From contig CALFXE010000011.1 in the NCBI GenBank assembly GCA_937927845.1, positions 1-36,075 on the forward strand: a DNA stretch of 36,075 bases, written 5' to 3'. The stretch's first letter is position 1; each line of letters starts with the position of its first letter. Of this stretch, positions 16,093 to 23,388 are shown piece after piece. This DNA comes from an uncultured Paludibacter sp. (lineage in GTDB: Bacteria; Bacteroidota; Bacteroidia; Bacteroidales; Paludibacteraceae). Under the pieces are notes generated by a model, which saw only the letters and a list, made by a program, of their open reading frames with translations, ran no database searches and was not told the origin of the DNA. The translations under genes were made by a program, and so were the position numbers.

Positions 16093-17344
16093 AGAAAAGA
16101 TAAATGCTGTGGATATTGTTGAAATCCTTGCTCAACAATTATCTTTTAGCAAGAAAAATATCGATGAATTTCTTAAAGCTTTTGCATATACCATTGAAGA
16201 AGAGCTTTTAAAGAAAGAAAGTATAAAAATTTACGAATTGGGTACCTTCAAACTACAATGGAATGAACCTCGTAAAAGTGTAGACGTAAACACAGGTGAA
16301 GATATTATTATTGATGGTTATCATAAAGTTGTGTTTATACCCGATATCTATCTGAAAGAACTTGCTAATGAGCCATTTGCCCATTTACAACCTATAGAGA
16401 TTGATTCTGATAATATAGCAGAAGAAGACAATAAAGATACAGAAGAACATTCTGTATCAACAACAGATTCTTTAAAATATATGGATGAACAAGCAAGTGA
16501 AATTAAAGATCTCTTGTCAGAAATAAAGGCTTTGAATGAAACTCGTAGTGAAACTGATGAAGTTAAAGTTGAAGTTGAAATTGACGAAGTTGGAACTGAC
16601 GAAGTTGAAGTTAAAATTAACGAAGTTGAAATTGATATTCCGGATAATATAGAAGAAACAAATGAAAATGATACTAACAAACCGGATTCTATTGAAGATA
16701 CAAATCATAATAAAATAAAATCTCATTCAGTAGATACAGAGAAGCGAAGTTCACACCAAACGGATAGAAAAAAGAAATCACCAATAAAATACAAGAAGGT
16801 CAAATTTGATTTGTTATTTATTATTGCATTAGTTACAGGGTTATTAGTATACATTGTAATAGATCTGGATGTTACAGCTATTTTGAAAGGTATTATTGAA
16901 AATAAATTGGATCATCAAGAAATTGTAGAAGAAAGAGATAATTTAACAAATGTACATCAACCTGAAATAACTGATATTAATAGTGATTCTGAAACTACTA
17001 CTACAGTTGTTTCAGATGAAATTCCTGAAAACAATAAAGCAACCATCAAAAAAGAAGATGATTTAGAGAGATTATTTAATCAAGCTCGCGAATATAAGGA
17101 ATTTATTGCTGTAGAAAAAGTTATTCCCGGTAGTAGGTTGACTCGAATAGCAGAAAGACATTATGGTGTAAAAGAATTTTGGGTGTATATTTATGAAGCA
17201 AATAGAGATATTTTGCAAACGCCAAATGATATTTCGCCTGGTATGGAGATTAAAATTCCAAAACTTAATCCTAAGATTGCTGATGTGAATAATCCCAAAT
17301 GTATAGATTATGCAATAAAACTTCATGATTTGTATGTTAAGTAA
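16085..17344 (+). CDS. HU-like domain fused to membrane helix and LysM domain
   Basis: A 419-residue protein in three parts. Residues about 1-95 are HU-like (IYELGTFKLQWNEPRKSVDV). Residues about 100-235 are acidic and low-complexity, with a Val/Glu/Asp repeat at about 158-184. A membrane helix (about 242-262, LLFIIALVTGLLVYIVIDL) follows a basic stretch, so the N-terminus is likely cytoplasmic. The outer part ends in a LysM domain (about 339-396, PGSRLTRIAERHYGVKEFWVYIYEAN) that should bind peptidoglycan. The domain order suggests a link between DNA and cell wall; DNA binding is not proven, since the basic beta-arm is less clear than in HU. It overlaps the HU gene by 8 bases, so the two are likely co-translated. 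Confidence 0.85.
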   Translation: MSKEKINAVDIVEILAQQLSFSKKNIDEFLKAFAYTIEEELLKKESIKIYELGTFKLQWNEPRKSVDVNTGEDIIIDGYHKVVFIPDIYLKELANEPFAHLQPIEIDSDNIAEEDNKDTEEHSVSTTDSLKYMDEQASEIKDLLSEIKALNETRSETDEVKVEVEIDEVGTDEVEVKINEVEIDIPDNIEETNENDTNKPDSIEDTNHNKIKSHSVDTEKRSSHQTDRKKKSPIKYKKVKFDLLFIIALVTGLLVYIVIDLDVTAILKGIIENKLDHQEIVEERDNLTNVHQPEITDINSDSETTTTVVSDEIPENNKATIKKEDDLERLFNQAREYKEFIAVEKVIPGSRLTRIAERHYGVKEFWVYIYEANRDILQTPNDISPGMEIKIPKLNPKIADVNNPKCIDYAIKLHDLYVK

Positions 17345-17407
17345 TGAAAATTAATACAGATATATAAAATTCATTGTGTTTTATGCAGTTATATCCTTAA
17401 TTTTGTT

Positions 17408-17415
17408 TATTTTTG
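17408..17415 (+). promoter_or_regulatory. -7 box upstream of the DUF3078 gene
   Basis: TATTTTTG matches TAnnTTTG 51 bases before the ATG at 17467. No clear -33 element is at the expected distance. Confidence 0.45.
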
Positions 17416-17466
17416 TGAAAAAATATTTGTATCAAGCAATTTAGTATAATCAAATTTTTATAATTT

Positions 17467-18405
17467 ATGAAACGATTTTTTGTAACTATCGTAGTAACTT
17501 CACTTTTTTTAGGTGCTATTGGTCAGGTGACCGAAGGGGAAACAACTTTAAGAAAACAATCTTCCACTACAGATGATGGTTGGAAGAAAGGGGCTGTACT
17601 TGGGGTGAATATGAGTCAATCTTCTCTTACCAACTGGGCAGCAGGAGGGTTAAATTCATTTGGAGTTAATGGTTTAGCGAGTGTTTTTGCTAATTATAAA
17701 CACGAAAAAATAACATGGGATAACTCATTAGATATGGGTTATGGTATACTTCGTCAAGGGGCAAACACGGACTTTATCAAGACAGATGATAAATTCGACT
17801 TTGCTTCAAAGTTTGGTTTGCAGGCAACTAAGTCATTGTATTATGCTGCTTTGTTGAATTTTAAAACTCAGATGACTGAAGGTAAAAATTATGGAGCAAC
17901 TGATACTGTGAAAATATCTAATTTACTTGCACCGGCGTATTTATTAACAGCCATTGGTTTGGATTATAAACCAAATAACTATTTTACTGCTTTTTTCGCA
18001 CCAGTTACAGGTAAAATGACTATAGTTAATGATACTGAATTATCTAATAAAGGGGCATTTGGTGTAACTCCTGGAGAGACATTAAAAAGTGAATTTGGTG
18101 GATATTTAAGAGCAGCATTTACTAAAAACGATTTTACGAGCGAATGGCTAAAGAATGTATCATTGGCAACCAAACTTGATCTATTCTCAAATTATTTAGA
18201 CAGACCACAAAACGTAGATGTTAGCTGGGAAACAATGATAGTTTTTAAATTAAACAAATATATTTCTGTTAATCTCAACACACATTTAATATATGATGCA
18301 GATATTTTGTTTGATACTACAGGCGATGGCGTAATTGGAGTTGGTGATAAATCATTGGTTCAGTTTAAAGAAATCTTAGGTGTAGGATTTTTATATAAGT
18401 TCTAA
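17467..18405 (+). CDS. DUF3078 family outer-membrane protein
   Basis: A 312-residue exported protein: signal peptide of about 20 residues ending near AIGQ, then beta-strand-rich sequence ending in GVGFLYKF, a terminal phenylalanine as in many outer-membrane barrels. It matches DUF3078 (family pattern GWKKGAVLGVNMSQSSLTNWAAGGLNSF), a Bacteroidota protein family of unknown function. It is single and monocistronic: about 120 bases follow the HU-LysM gene and a terminator lies downstream. Confidence 0.85.
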   Translation: MKRFFVTIVVTSLFLGAIGQVTEGETTLRKQSSTTDDGWKKGAVLGVNMSQSSLTNWAAGGLNSFGVNGLASVFANYKHEKITWDNSLDMGYGILRQGANTDFIKTDDKFDFASKFGLQATKSLYYAALLNFKTQMTEGKNYGATDTVKISNLLAPAYLLTAIGLDYKPNNYFTAFFAPVTGKMTIVNDTELSNKGAFGVTPGETLKSEFGGYLRAAFTKNDFTSEWLKNVSLATKLDLFSNYLDRPQNVDVSWETMIVFKLNKYISVNLNTHLIYDADILFDTTGDGVIGVGDKSLVQFKEILGVGFLYKF

Positions 18406-18545
18406 TTTAATTGTATAGACTGTAGTTTTTGTCTCGCATATTTTACCAATCTATACATGACAATATTTCAGCAATGCTGACGAAATATCTGTGATTATAA
18501 TTGCTGTTGTGTCTAATTGTCAGATAATAAGAGTATAAGCATCTA

Positions 18546-18578
18546 AAATACCATTGTTAAGTCGATGGTATTTTTTTT
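18546..18578 (+). terminator. intrinsic terminator after the DUF3078 gene
   Basis: Stem AATACCAT (18547-18554) / ATGGTATT (18565-18572) with a 10-base loop and eight T. It lies 140 bases after the DUF3078 stop. Between them is a further inverted repeat ATATTTC (18463-18469) / GAAATAT (18482-18488) with an AGCAATGCT core, whose role is unclear. Confidence 0.8.
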
Positions 18579-18638
18579 GTAAATCCATAATCAGAGATTA
18601 GAAAAATATGTATAATTAAAATTATGGAGGAAAAGATT

Positions 18639-19079
18639 ATGTCATTAGTTAAATTAACAAGAAATTATCCATCAGTATTTGATCGTTTTTTTGATACTGA
18701 TTTATTGAATTGGCAAGGTAAAGGTTTATCGCAACCGGTTGCATCTACATTACCTTCAGTTAATGTAAAAACATTAAAAGATAGTTTTGAAATTGAAGTT
18801 GCGGCTCCGGGTTTGAAAAAGGAAGACTTTAAAATTGAATTAGACAATGATTTACTTACAATTTCATCAGAGAAAAAAGTAGAGAATGAAACTAAAGAAG
18901 ATGAATGCTATACATGCAGAGAATTTAGTTATCAATCATTCAGTCGTTCATTTACATTACCTCAAGTTGCAAATACAGAGAAAGTAGATGCAAAATATGA
19001 AAATGGTGTTTTAACAGTTTCAATTCCTAAGAAGGATGAAGCTAAAGCAAAATTGAGCAGACTTATATCGATTAAATAA
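18639..19079 (+). CDS. Hsp20 / small heat-shock protein
   Basis: A 146-residue small heat-shock protein that binds unfolded proteins without ATP. It has an N-terminal arm (MSLVKLTRNYPSVFDRFFDTDLLNW), the alpha-crystallin domain (about residues 38-135: PSVNVKTLKDSFEIEVAAPGLKKEDF, then YENGVLTVSIPKK) and a short tail ending in LISIK. An upstream ATG at 18624 exists, but GGAGG (18626-18630) with 8-base spacing points to the ATG at 18639. A strong Shine-Dalgarno is unusual for this phylum. A terminator follows. Confidence 0.92.
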   Translation: MSLVKLTRNYPSVFDRFFDTDLLNWQGKGLSQPVASTLPSVNVKTLKDSFEIEVAAPGLKKEDFKIELDNDLLTISSEKKVENETKEDECYTCREFSYQSFSRSFTLPQVANTEKVDAKYENGVLTVSIPKKDEAKAKLSRLISIK

Positions 19080-19103
19080 AGAAGTAAGTCTATAAATAAA
19101 AAG

Positions 19104-19137
19104 AGCGAAGATATAAAATATGTCTTCGCTTTTTTTA
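19104..19137 (+). terminator. intrinsic terminator after the hsp20 gene
   Basis: Stem AGCGAAGA (19104-19111) / TCTTCGCT (19123-19130), AT-rich loop, followed by seven T. The T-run is also the first part of the 181-bp direct repeat copy 1. Confidence 0.9.
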
Positions 19138-19174
19138 TTTAACAGTATCTATATGAGACATTTAATAACAAAAA

Positions 19175-19219
19175 GTGCGTAAAAGGTAAATATTTTAAAA
19201 GTTTTTACCTTTTACGCAC
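19175..19219. promoter_or_regulatory. 16-bp perfect hairpin in repeat copy 1
   Basis: The arms GTGCGTAAAAGGTAAA and its exact complement enclose a 13-base AT-rich loop. On the plus strand no T-run follows at once, whereas on the minus strand it is followed by CACTTTTTG, so it resembles a terminator more in the minus direction. It may insulate the promoter that follows. The identical hairpin is at 23196-23240. Confidence 0.75.
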
Positions 19220-19239
19220 CCTTCAATTGTTTTTTAATT

Positions 19240-19247
19240 TATTTTTG
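19240..19247 (+). promoter_or_regulatory. -7 box in repeat copy 1
   Basis: TATTTTTG fits TAnnTTTG and is followed by CAG; the predicted transcript start is near 19254. No clear TTTG is present 19-21 bases upstream, so activation by a regulator is possible. Identical at 23261-23268. Confidence 0.5.
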
Positions 19248-19276
19248 CAGCGAATTTTTAAACCTCAACAAAAAAA

Positions 19277-19300
19277 GGAGGTGGTATTATGGGACCTTAA
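19277..19300 (+). promoter_or_regulatory. candidate three-codon leader frame (Met-Gly-Pro) with strong Shine-Dalgarno, copy 1
   Basis: AAAGGAGGT (19274-19282) is a full 9-base match to the 16S anti-Shine-Dalgarno as usually written, with seven bases to ATG at 19289. The frame is ATG GGA CCT TAA TAA. An ACCTC at 19262-19266 can pair with GAGGT at 19278-19282, and ACCT at 19294-19297 could pair with AGGT (19279-19282), so the ribosome site might switch. Whether it is translated is not shown. The next gene begins 213 bases after the frame. Confidence 0.5.
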
Positions 19301-19310
19301 TAAGATATTT

Positions 19311-19512
19311 GTAATGTAATAGAAATTATACCAGAGTAAAACATGTGTATGAAAAAAACATAAACGACTAATATGAATACAAGTTAGAAATAATTATATC
19401 TGTTTTAGAAACAAAAGATGTTTCAGAATTAATACACCATTCATTAAATTTAATGATGAATATAAAAAATATTTTATTAATCTAATTAGTTTAATTAAAA
19501 AAACAATTAATC
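19311..19512. other. intergenic DNA between repeat copy 1 and the cysteine-peptidase gene
   Basis: About 200 bases of very AT-rich sequence with no similarity to the region after repeat copy 2 (only 57 bases there). Some frames stay open for 35-50 codons but lack start codons; I cannot support a gene. Together with the repeat it makes a 433-base gap between hsp20 and the peptidase gene. Confidence 0.5.
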
Positions 19513-21090
19513 ATGGAAAGAATTAAAAATCTATCAATTTACCTTTTTGTTGCAATTAGCGTTATTTTAAGTTCATGTAATAGTGAGCAGCTTGAAATAA
19601 GTAAAACAAGTATCTCAAGTAAAAACGTTATTGATGTTTATGAGATACCTTTCGCAGATCAGCAAACACTTACTGACATAGCTTCGAATAAGTCAAATGT
19701 CTCATATCAAACAGCACGTAAAATGGCGTTAATCGAAATGGAGCTTAGCTTGAAAATACAAATGAAATGGAGTGGTACAACATTGTCCGAAAAGCCAGTT
19801 GTAGTATATGATGCCAAGTCTAATGCAAAGTACTATGAGTTTATTGTAATTAGTGACGCTGGTCAAAAAGTTGGAACAGTTACAACATGTGTTCAGAAAG
19901 AAACAGATGCAGTTATATCTTTCGTCTTGCCTTATGTCCGAGATTACTCATATTTTACAACGAAAGGGAGTAATTATAAAATGATAAGTGCTGGTTATCC
20001 TTCACGAATTCTATTAGGAGTTCTTGCAAAATCAGGTGATGAACCATCAGTAGTTATAGACCCATTTACAAATACTTCAGTGACTAATCTGCTAACAGAA
20101 GATGCATTTGGTGCAATTGAAGCTGTAAATAAACTGACTGAAGAACAAAAAGAAGGTTTTGGTATTACAAATGCTGACTCACTTGTAAATGCTATTAAAG
20201 AGAAAGACGCACTAAATACAATGTATGCACAAGCATATTGGAGTATAGTTGATACGTTGAGTACGGAATTAAATTTAATGTCAGATGAAGAAGTAATTTC
20301 AGCAATTAATAGTGGAAAAAGTGATTATTGGACAAGTTATGATGAATATATTATACCTGCATTCAATAATACACGTTTAAAAAACACTCGCTGGAGTGGT
20401 TGGTGTGGTCCTAGTGCCATTGCATGGATATACAGGGGTTTATATGATAGCTATAACGGAACTTATTTACCTCTTGCTGGGGAAACAGACTTTTACAATT
20501 CGACAGGTCGTTACACAAGTGGAACAAAGGGTCGCTATAGTTTTATTGACAAAGGTGATGATGATAATGATGGACGCCAAAATGATTTGGATAAGCAATG
20601 GGTTGATTCAATTAGCAACATTATTGATGGAGGTTTATATGGAAGGATAGCAAGTATTGGTGGATTGTATGTTTGGCCATGGTTGACTGGTGACACAAAT
20701 GGTCCTACATTGCCCTTTACATTGGGTTTAAGTCTTTCGACTGTAACTAATGCAAAGTACTTTGTATATCCTGCATTTAATTTCTTAAGCTTAGATGCGC
20801 CAGGTCATCAACATATTCGTGATGTAAAGCTACCTGTCATCTGCTTAATTGATAATTTTTCACATTATGTAGTTGCTTTTGGGTCTAAATATGAAAACTG
20901 GAATTGGGACATTTTTGTGAAAATACTTGGTAAAAAAATTACTATCTCTAAAGGAAGTATTCGTACTGAAAAATGGTTATATGTTACTGATAATGGTGCT
21001 ACCACTTCAGGGAGTAGCTATGAACCATATTGGAGAAATGATAATTTTTTTAGTTTGGATTTACAGTATGGGGTTTATAAATTATACTAA
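19513..21090 (+). CDS. lipoprotein cysteine peptidase, papain-like (C10/C39-like) with propeptide
   Basis: A 525-residue lipoprotein (lipobox LSSC, Cys22). Residues about 60-190 resemble an Spi-type propeptide (SYQTARKMALIEMELSL, then KYYEFIVISDAGQKVG). The catalytic part holds a papain-like motif WSGWCGPSA with Cys298, SHYVVAFG with His451, and a candidate Asp493/Asn494 in YVTDNG, in the order expected of C10/C39-like peptidases. The family's usual glutamine may be missing: the residue before the cysteine motif is Asn/Arg-rich (NNTRLKNTRW). An insert of Asp/Gly-rich sequence, GDDDNDGRQNDLDKQW, could bind calcium. It is the first gene of a four-gene set. Family is fairly clear; precise clan and substrate are not. 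Confidence 0.7.
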   Translation: MERIKNLSIYLFVAISVILSSCNSEQLEISKTSISSKNVIDVYEIPFADQQTLTDIASNKSNVSYQTARKMALIEMELSLKIQMKWSGTTLSEKPVVVYDAKSNAKYYEFIVISDAGQKVGTVTTCVQKETDAVISFVLPYVRDYSYFTTKGSNYKMISAGYPSRILLGVLAKSGDEPSVVIDPFTNTSVTNLLTEDAFGAIEAVNKLTEEQKEGFGITNADSLVNAIKEKDALNTMYAQAYWSIVDTLSTELNLMSDEEVISAINSGKSDYWTSYDEYIIPAFNNTRLKNTRWSGWCGPSAIAWIYRGLYDSYNGTYLPLAGETDFYNSTGRYTSGTKGRYSFIDKGDDDNDGRQNDLDKQWVDSISNIIDGGLYGRIASIGGLYVWPWLTGDTNGPTLPFTLGLSLSTVTNAKYFVYPAFNFLSLDAPGHQHIRDVKLPVICLIDNFSHYVVAFGSKYENWNWDIFVKILGKKITISKGSIRTEKWLYVTDNGATTSGSSYEPYWRNDNFFSLDLQYGVYKLY

Positions 21091-21108
21091 TTATATGGAG
21101 GTTCAATT

Positions 21109-21633
21109 ATGAAAAAAACTTATATTTTATTAGCCATTTTTACTGGCTTAGTTACTGTATCTTGTATTGACAAGTTTGCATCTGCAAAAGATGATTGGTA
21201 TTATATTTACATTGATGGTGATATAGGACGTACAGTTGAAATATCTTATCTTGAACGTGAAAGTGGCGTTGAATTGGCAAAAAAAAATGTTATAGTTAAT
21301 AAAACTGTGACTCTACCATTTTTTGTAGAAGTACATACTGTTGATTATCTAAATAAAATCAACTATGATAGTTTTTTGGAAGTGAAAACAAATAATGACT
21401 CCACAACAAAAGCTTTGATATTTGACGAAAGTTTAAAATTAGATGATCAAATTTGCAAAGTATTTATGGTATGGGATGCGGAAAATGCTGTAAATGAATG
21501 TTCATACTGTAAGGATTTAGCTAAAGATAGCGTTTATAATTACTTGAAAAGTATCAACTATCCTTGCTATATGGAGTTTAGCCAAGGTGAGACTTCGAAA
21601 AAGGTAAGATTATATGATTGGTGGTATAAATGA
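21109..21633 (+). CDS. small lipoprotein of unknown function (174 aa)
   Basis: Signal peptide ending VTVSC (Cys19), then a soluble domain of mostly short beta strands (WYYIYIDGDIGRTVEISYLE). Four further cysteines are present, three in ECSYC and NYPC, perhaps forming disulfides or a metal site. A clear GGAGG (21097-21101) sits 7 bases before the ATG, which is rare here. It starts 18 bases after the peptidase gene and its stop overlaps the next start by 4 bases. Because B. fragilis C10 peptidases have adjacent inhibitor genes, this or the small lipoprotein at 22741 might be an inhibitor; that is only inferred from position. Confidence 0.75.
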   Translation: MKKTYILLAIFTGLVTVSCIDKFASAKDDWYYIYIDGDIGRTVEISYLERESGVELAKKNVIVNKTVTLPFFVEVHTVDYLNKINYDSFLEVKTNNDSTTKALIFDESLKLDDQICKVFMVWDAENAVNECSYCKDLAKDSVYNYLKSINYPCYMEFSQGETSKKVRLYDWWYK

Positions 21634-22826
21634 AAAACCACATTCTTCTATTTTGGTTATTTTTACAGACTATCTTATTTAGTAACTGTACAAAGGAGGA
21701 GTTTGTTATCTTGCCTCTAAGGACAGTGATAGTTTATATGATAGCTGATAATAATCTTGATTATTTTTCAGTAAAAGATTTAAATGAAATGGAAGTAGGA
21801 TGGAATTATAGTTTTAATGGAAATTTAATTGTATATATTGATCGTGCAGAAGGTGCAAACCCAGCACACCCCGTGGTGTATAAGATTTATAATGACACTA
21901 CCGATAGTATATGTAGTTCAATAGTAGATGTTTACAAGGAGCAAAACTCAACTGATACTAATATTATGCGAACAGTATTATCTAATATAATATCCAATTA
22001 CCCTGCCCAGTCTTATGGTTTGGTCTTATGGTCACACGGAACTGGATGGTATCCAAAAGGCACTAAAGTTCAATATACTGAAAATTCAGCAAATAGAATG
22101 AAAACTCCAAAGCCTCTAACAAAGTCGTTCGGTATAGATATGTCAGATGAACTTAATATCAACGATCTGAAAGAATCATTGCCGGTTCATTTTGATTTTA
22201 TTCTTTTTGATGCTTGTTATATGGGTTCTATAGAGGTTTTATATGAATTGCGAGAAAAAGCTGATTATATAATCTCATCACCAACTGAAGTTCTATCTTA
22301 CGGTTATCCTTATGATTTAATAGTACCGTATTTCTTTGAGAATAGTACTAATTATAGAGGTATAGCTACAGAGTTTATTAATTCGTACATCAATTTAGAA
22401 GGCGTGTTCCAAACGGCTTCAGTATCTGTTACTAAAACTGCTGGTTTAGTAGAGCTTGCTGAGATTGTAAATAAGATAATGCAAGATACTTTAAATTTAC
22501 AATATGTGTCAAGTAATAAAATTCAACAATTTGAATTAACAAAAAATGGCTATTTCTTTGACTTTGGAAATTTTATTTCTGAATCTACAACTTTGTCTCA
22601 AAATAAAGAAAAACTTGAAATTGCACTTGGTAATACTATATTATTTAAAGCATCAACTTCAAAAATCTTTGATGAGCTGCAAGTAAAAAAATATTCAGGA
22701 TTAAGTGTTTTTTTACCTGATTCAACAAATAAAGAATATTATGATTTTTACAAACAACTCGATTGGTTTAAAGATAGTAGTTCTAATATCTATTTTAACA
22801 AGTATAGCTTTGACAAGTTGTTCTGA
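21630..22826 (+). CDS. clostripain-family (C11) cysteine peptidase lipoprotein
   Basis: A 398-residue lipoprotein (lipobox LFSNC, Cys20) of family C11. The catalytic His136 lies in LWSHGTGW and the catalytic Cys196 in FDACYMGSIEVLYELR; the fold before it begins RTVIVYMIADNNLDY. C11 enzymes cut after Arg or Lys and mature by autoprocessing; in B. fragilis fragipain is an example that activates a toxin. It overlaps the preceding gene by 4 bases (ATGA), and its last 86 bases are shared with the next gene's start. Presence beside another cysteine peptidase suggests joint action on an exported target. Confidence 0.88.
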   Translation: MKNHILLFWLFLQTILFSNCTKEEFVILPLRTVIVYMIADNNLDYFSVKDLNEMEVGWNYSFNGNLIVYIDRAEGANPAHPVVYKIYNDTTDSICSSIVDVYKEQNSTDTNIMRTVLSNIISNYPAQSYGLVLWSHGTGWYPKGTKVQYTENSANRMKTPKPLTKSFGIDMSDELNINDLKESLPVHFDFILFDACYMGSIEVLYELREKADYIISSPTEVLSYGYPYDLIVPYFFENSTNYRGIATEFINSYINLEGVFQTASVSVTKTAGLVELAEIVNKIMQDTLNLQYVSSNKIQQFELTKNGYFFDFGNFISESTTLSQNKEKLEIALGNTILFKASTSKIFDELQVKKYSGLSVFLPDSTNKEYYDFYKQLDWFKDSSSNIYFNKYSFDKLF

Positions 22827-23079
22827 CAATACTGAAAACTATTATATATCAATCACAAATAATTATTTTGAGCCTCTGTATGATATCCAAATAGGTAACA
22901 TTCAATTTGATTTCTTATTAGTAAATCAAACTTCAACCATTAAACTAATAGACAAAGGCTATTACGAGTTCTCCTGTGTGACAGAATCGAATTTACTACT
23001 TACAGCTAAGATTGATTTAAAAGGGAGTGTTGATAAAGTGAGACTTGTTGTAGATGAAAGTGGAAGACTTTCAAAATAG
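22741..23079 (+). CDS. small lipoprotein (112 aa) overlapping the C11 peptidase gene
   Basis: A lipoprotein with lipobox ALTSC (Cys27). The ATG at 22741 is inside the C11 gene, giving an 86-base overlap in a different frame. A further ATG at 22705 (MFFYLIQQIKN) would add 12 residues but is less like a signal peptide start. The mature part (about 85 residues) is beta-rich (YYISITNNYFEPLYDIQIG) and unknown to me. No other ATG lies before the signal peptide, so the long overlap seems real. It ends 71 bases before repeat copy 2. Confidence 0.72.
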   Translation: MIFTNNSIGLKIVVLISILTSIALTSCSDNTENYYISITNNYFEPLYDIQIGNIQFDFLLVNQTSTIKLIDKGYYEFSCVTESNLLLTAKIDLKGSVDKVRLVVDESGRLSK

Positions 23080-23150
23080 TATATTATTATACAGTTGAAG
23101 TACGTTTTGAAAGAAAAAATAAGAAAATAAGTTTATGACAACAGGTGAAA

Positions 23151-23331
23151 TTTTTTTATTTAACAGTATCTATATGAGACATTTAATAACAAAAAGTGCG
23201 TAAAAGGTAAATATTTTAAAAGTTTTTACCTTTTACGCACCCTTCAATTATTTTTTAATTTATTTTTGCAGCGAATTTTTAAACCTCAATAAAAAAAGGA
23301 GGTGGTATTATGGGACCTTAATAGGATATTT
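23151..23331 (+). repeat. 181-bp direct repeat, copy 2 (leader element)
   Basis: The second copy of the element at 19130-19310, with three substitutions. The hairpin (23196-23211 / 23225-23240), -7 box (23261-23268), Shine-Dalgarno and Met-Gly-Pro frame are all kept. The third difference changes the second stop from TAA to TAG, so the tandem stop is preserved. The element precedes the lipoprotein gene at 23389 by 57 bases. Most of the 309-base gap 23080-23388 is this repeat; the rest is AT-rich without visible features. Confidence 0.92.
23298..23321 (+). promoter_or_regulatory. candidate three-codon leader frame (Met-Gly-Pro), copy 2
   Basis: Same arrangement as at 19277-19300: GGAGGT, 7 bases, ATG GGA CCT TAA, then TAG. 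The frame is 23310-23321. The next gene starts 67 bases after it. Conservation between the copies is expected from recent duplication, so it is only weak evidence for translation. Confidence 0.5.
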
Positions 23332-23388
23332 AGTATTTAGTATTAAAAAAGTTTATTAAATTGATTTACAAATTTTAAAAATTAAATT

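Larger units (their letters stand above)
19130..19310 (+). repeat. 181-bp direct repeat, copy 1 (leader element)
   Basis: It matches 23151-23331 at 178 of 181 positions (differences at 19229 G/A, 19269 C/T, 19303 A/G, counted by eye). Contents in order: a T-run, a 16-bp perfect hairpin (19175-19190 / 19204-19219), a TAnnTTTG box (19240-19247), a near-perfect Shine-Dalgarno and a three-codon frame. It lies upstream of the cysteine-peptidase gene set. I see no integrase or transposase, so it is likely a duplicated regulatory unit or the result of local duplication. Confidence 0.92.

Noticed and set aside
19130..23331. Reading the 181-bp repeats as insertion-sequence or integron attachment sites
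   Set aside because: No transposase or integrase, no target-site duplication and no attC-like core were seen; the contents look regulatory.
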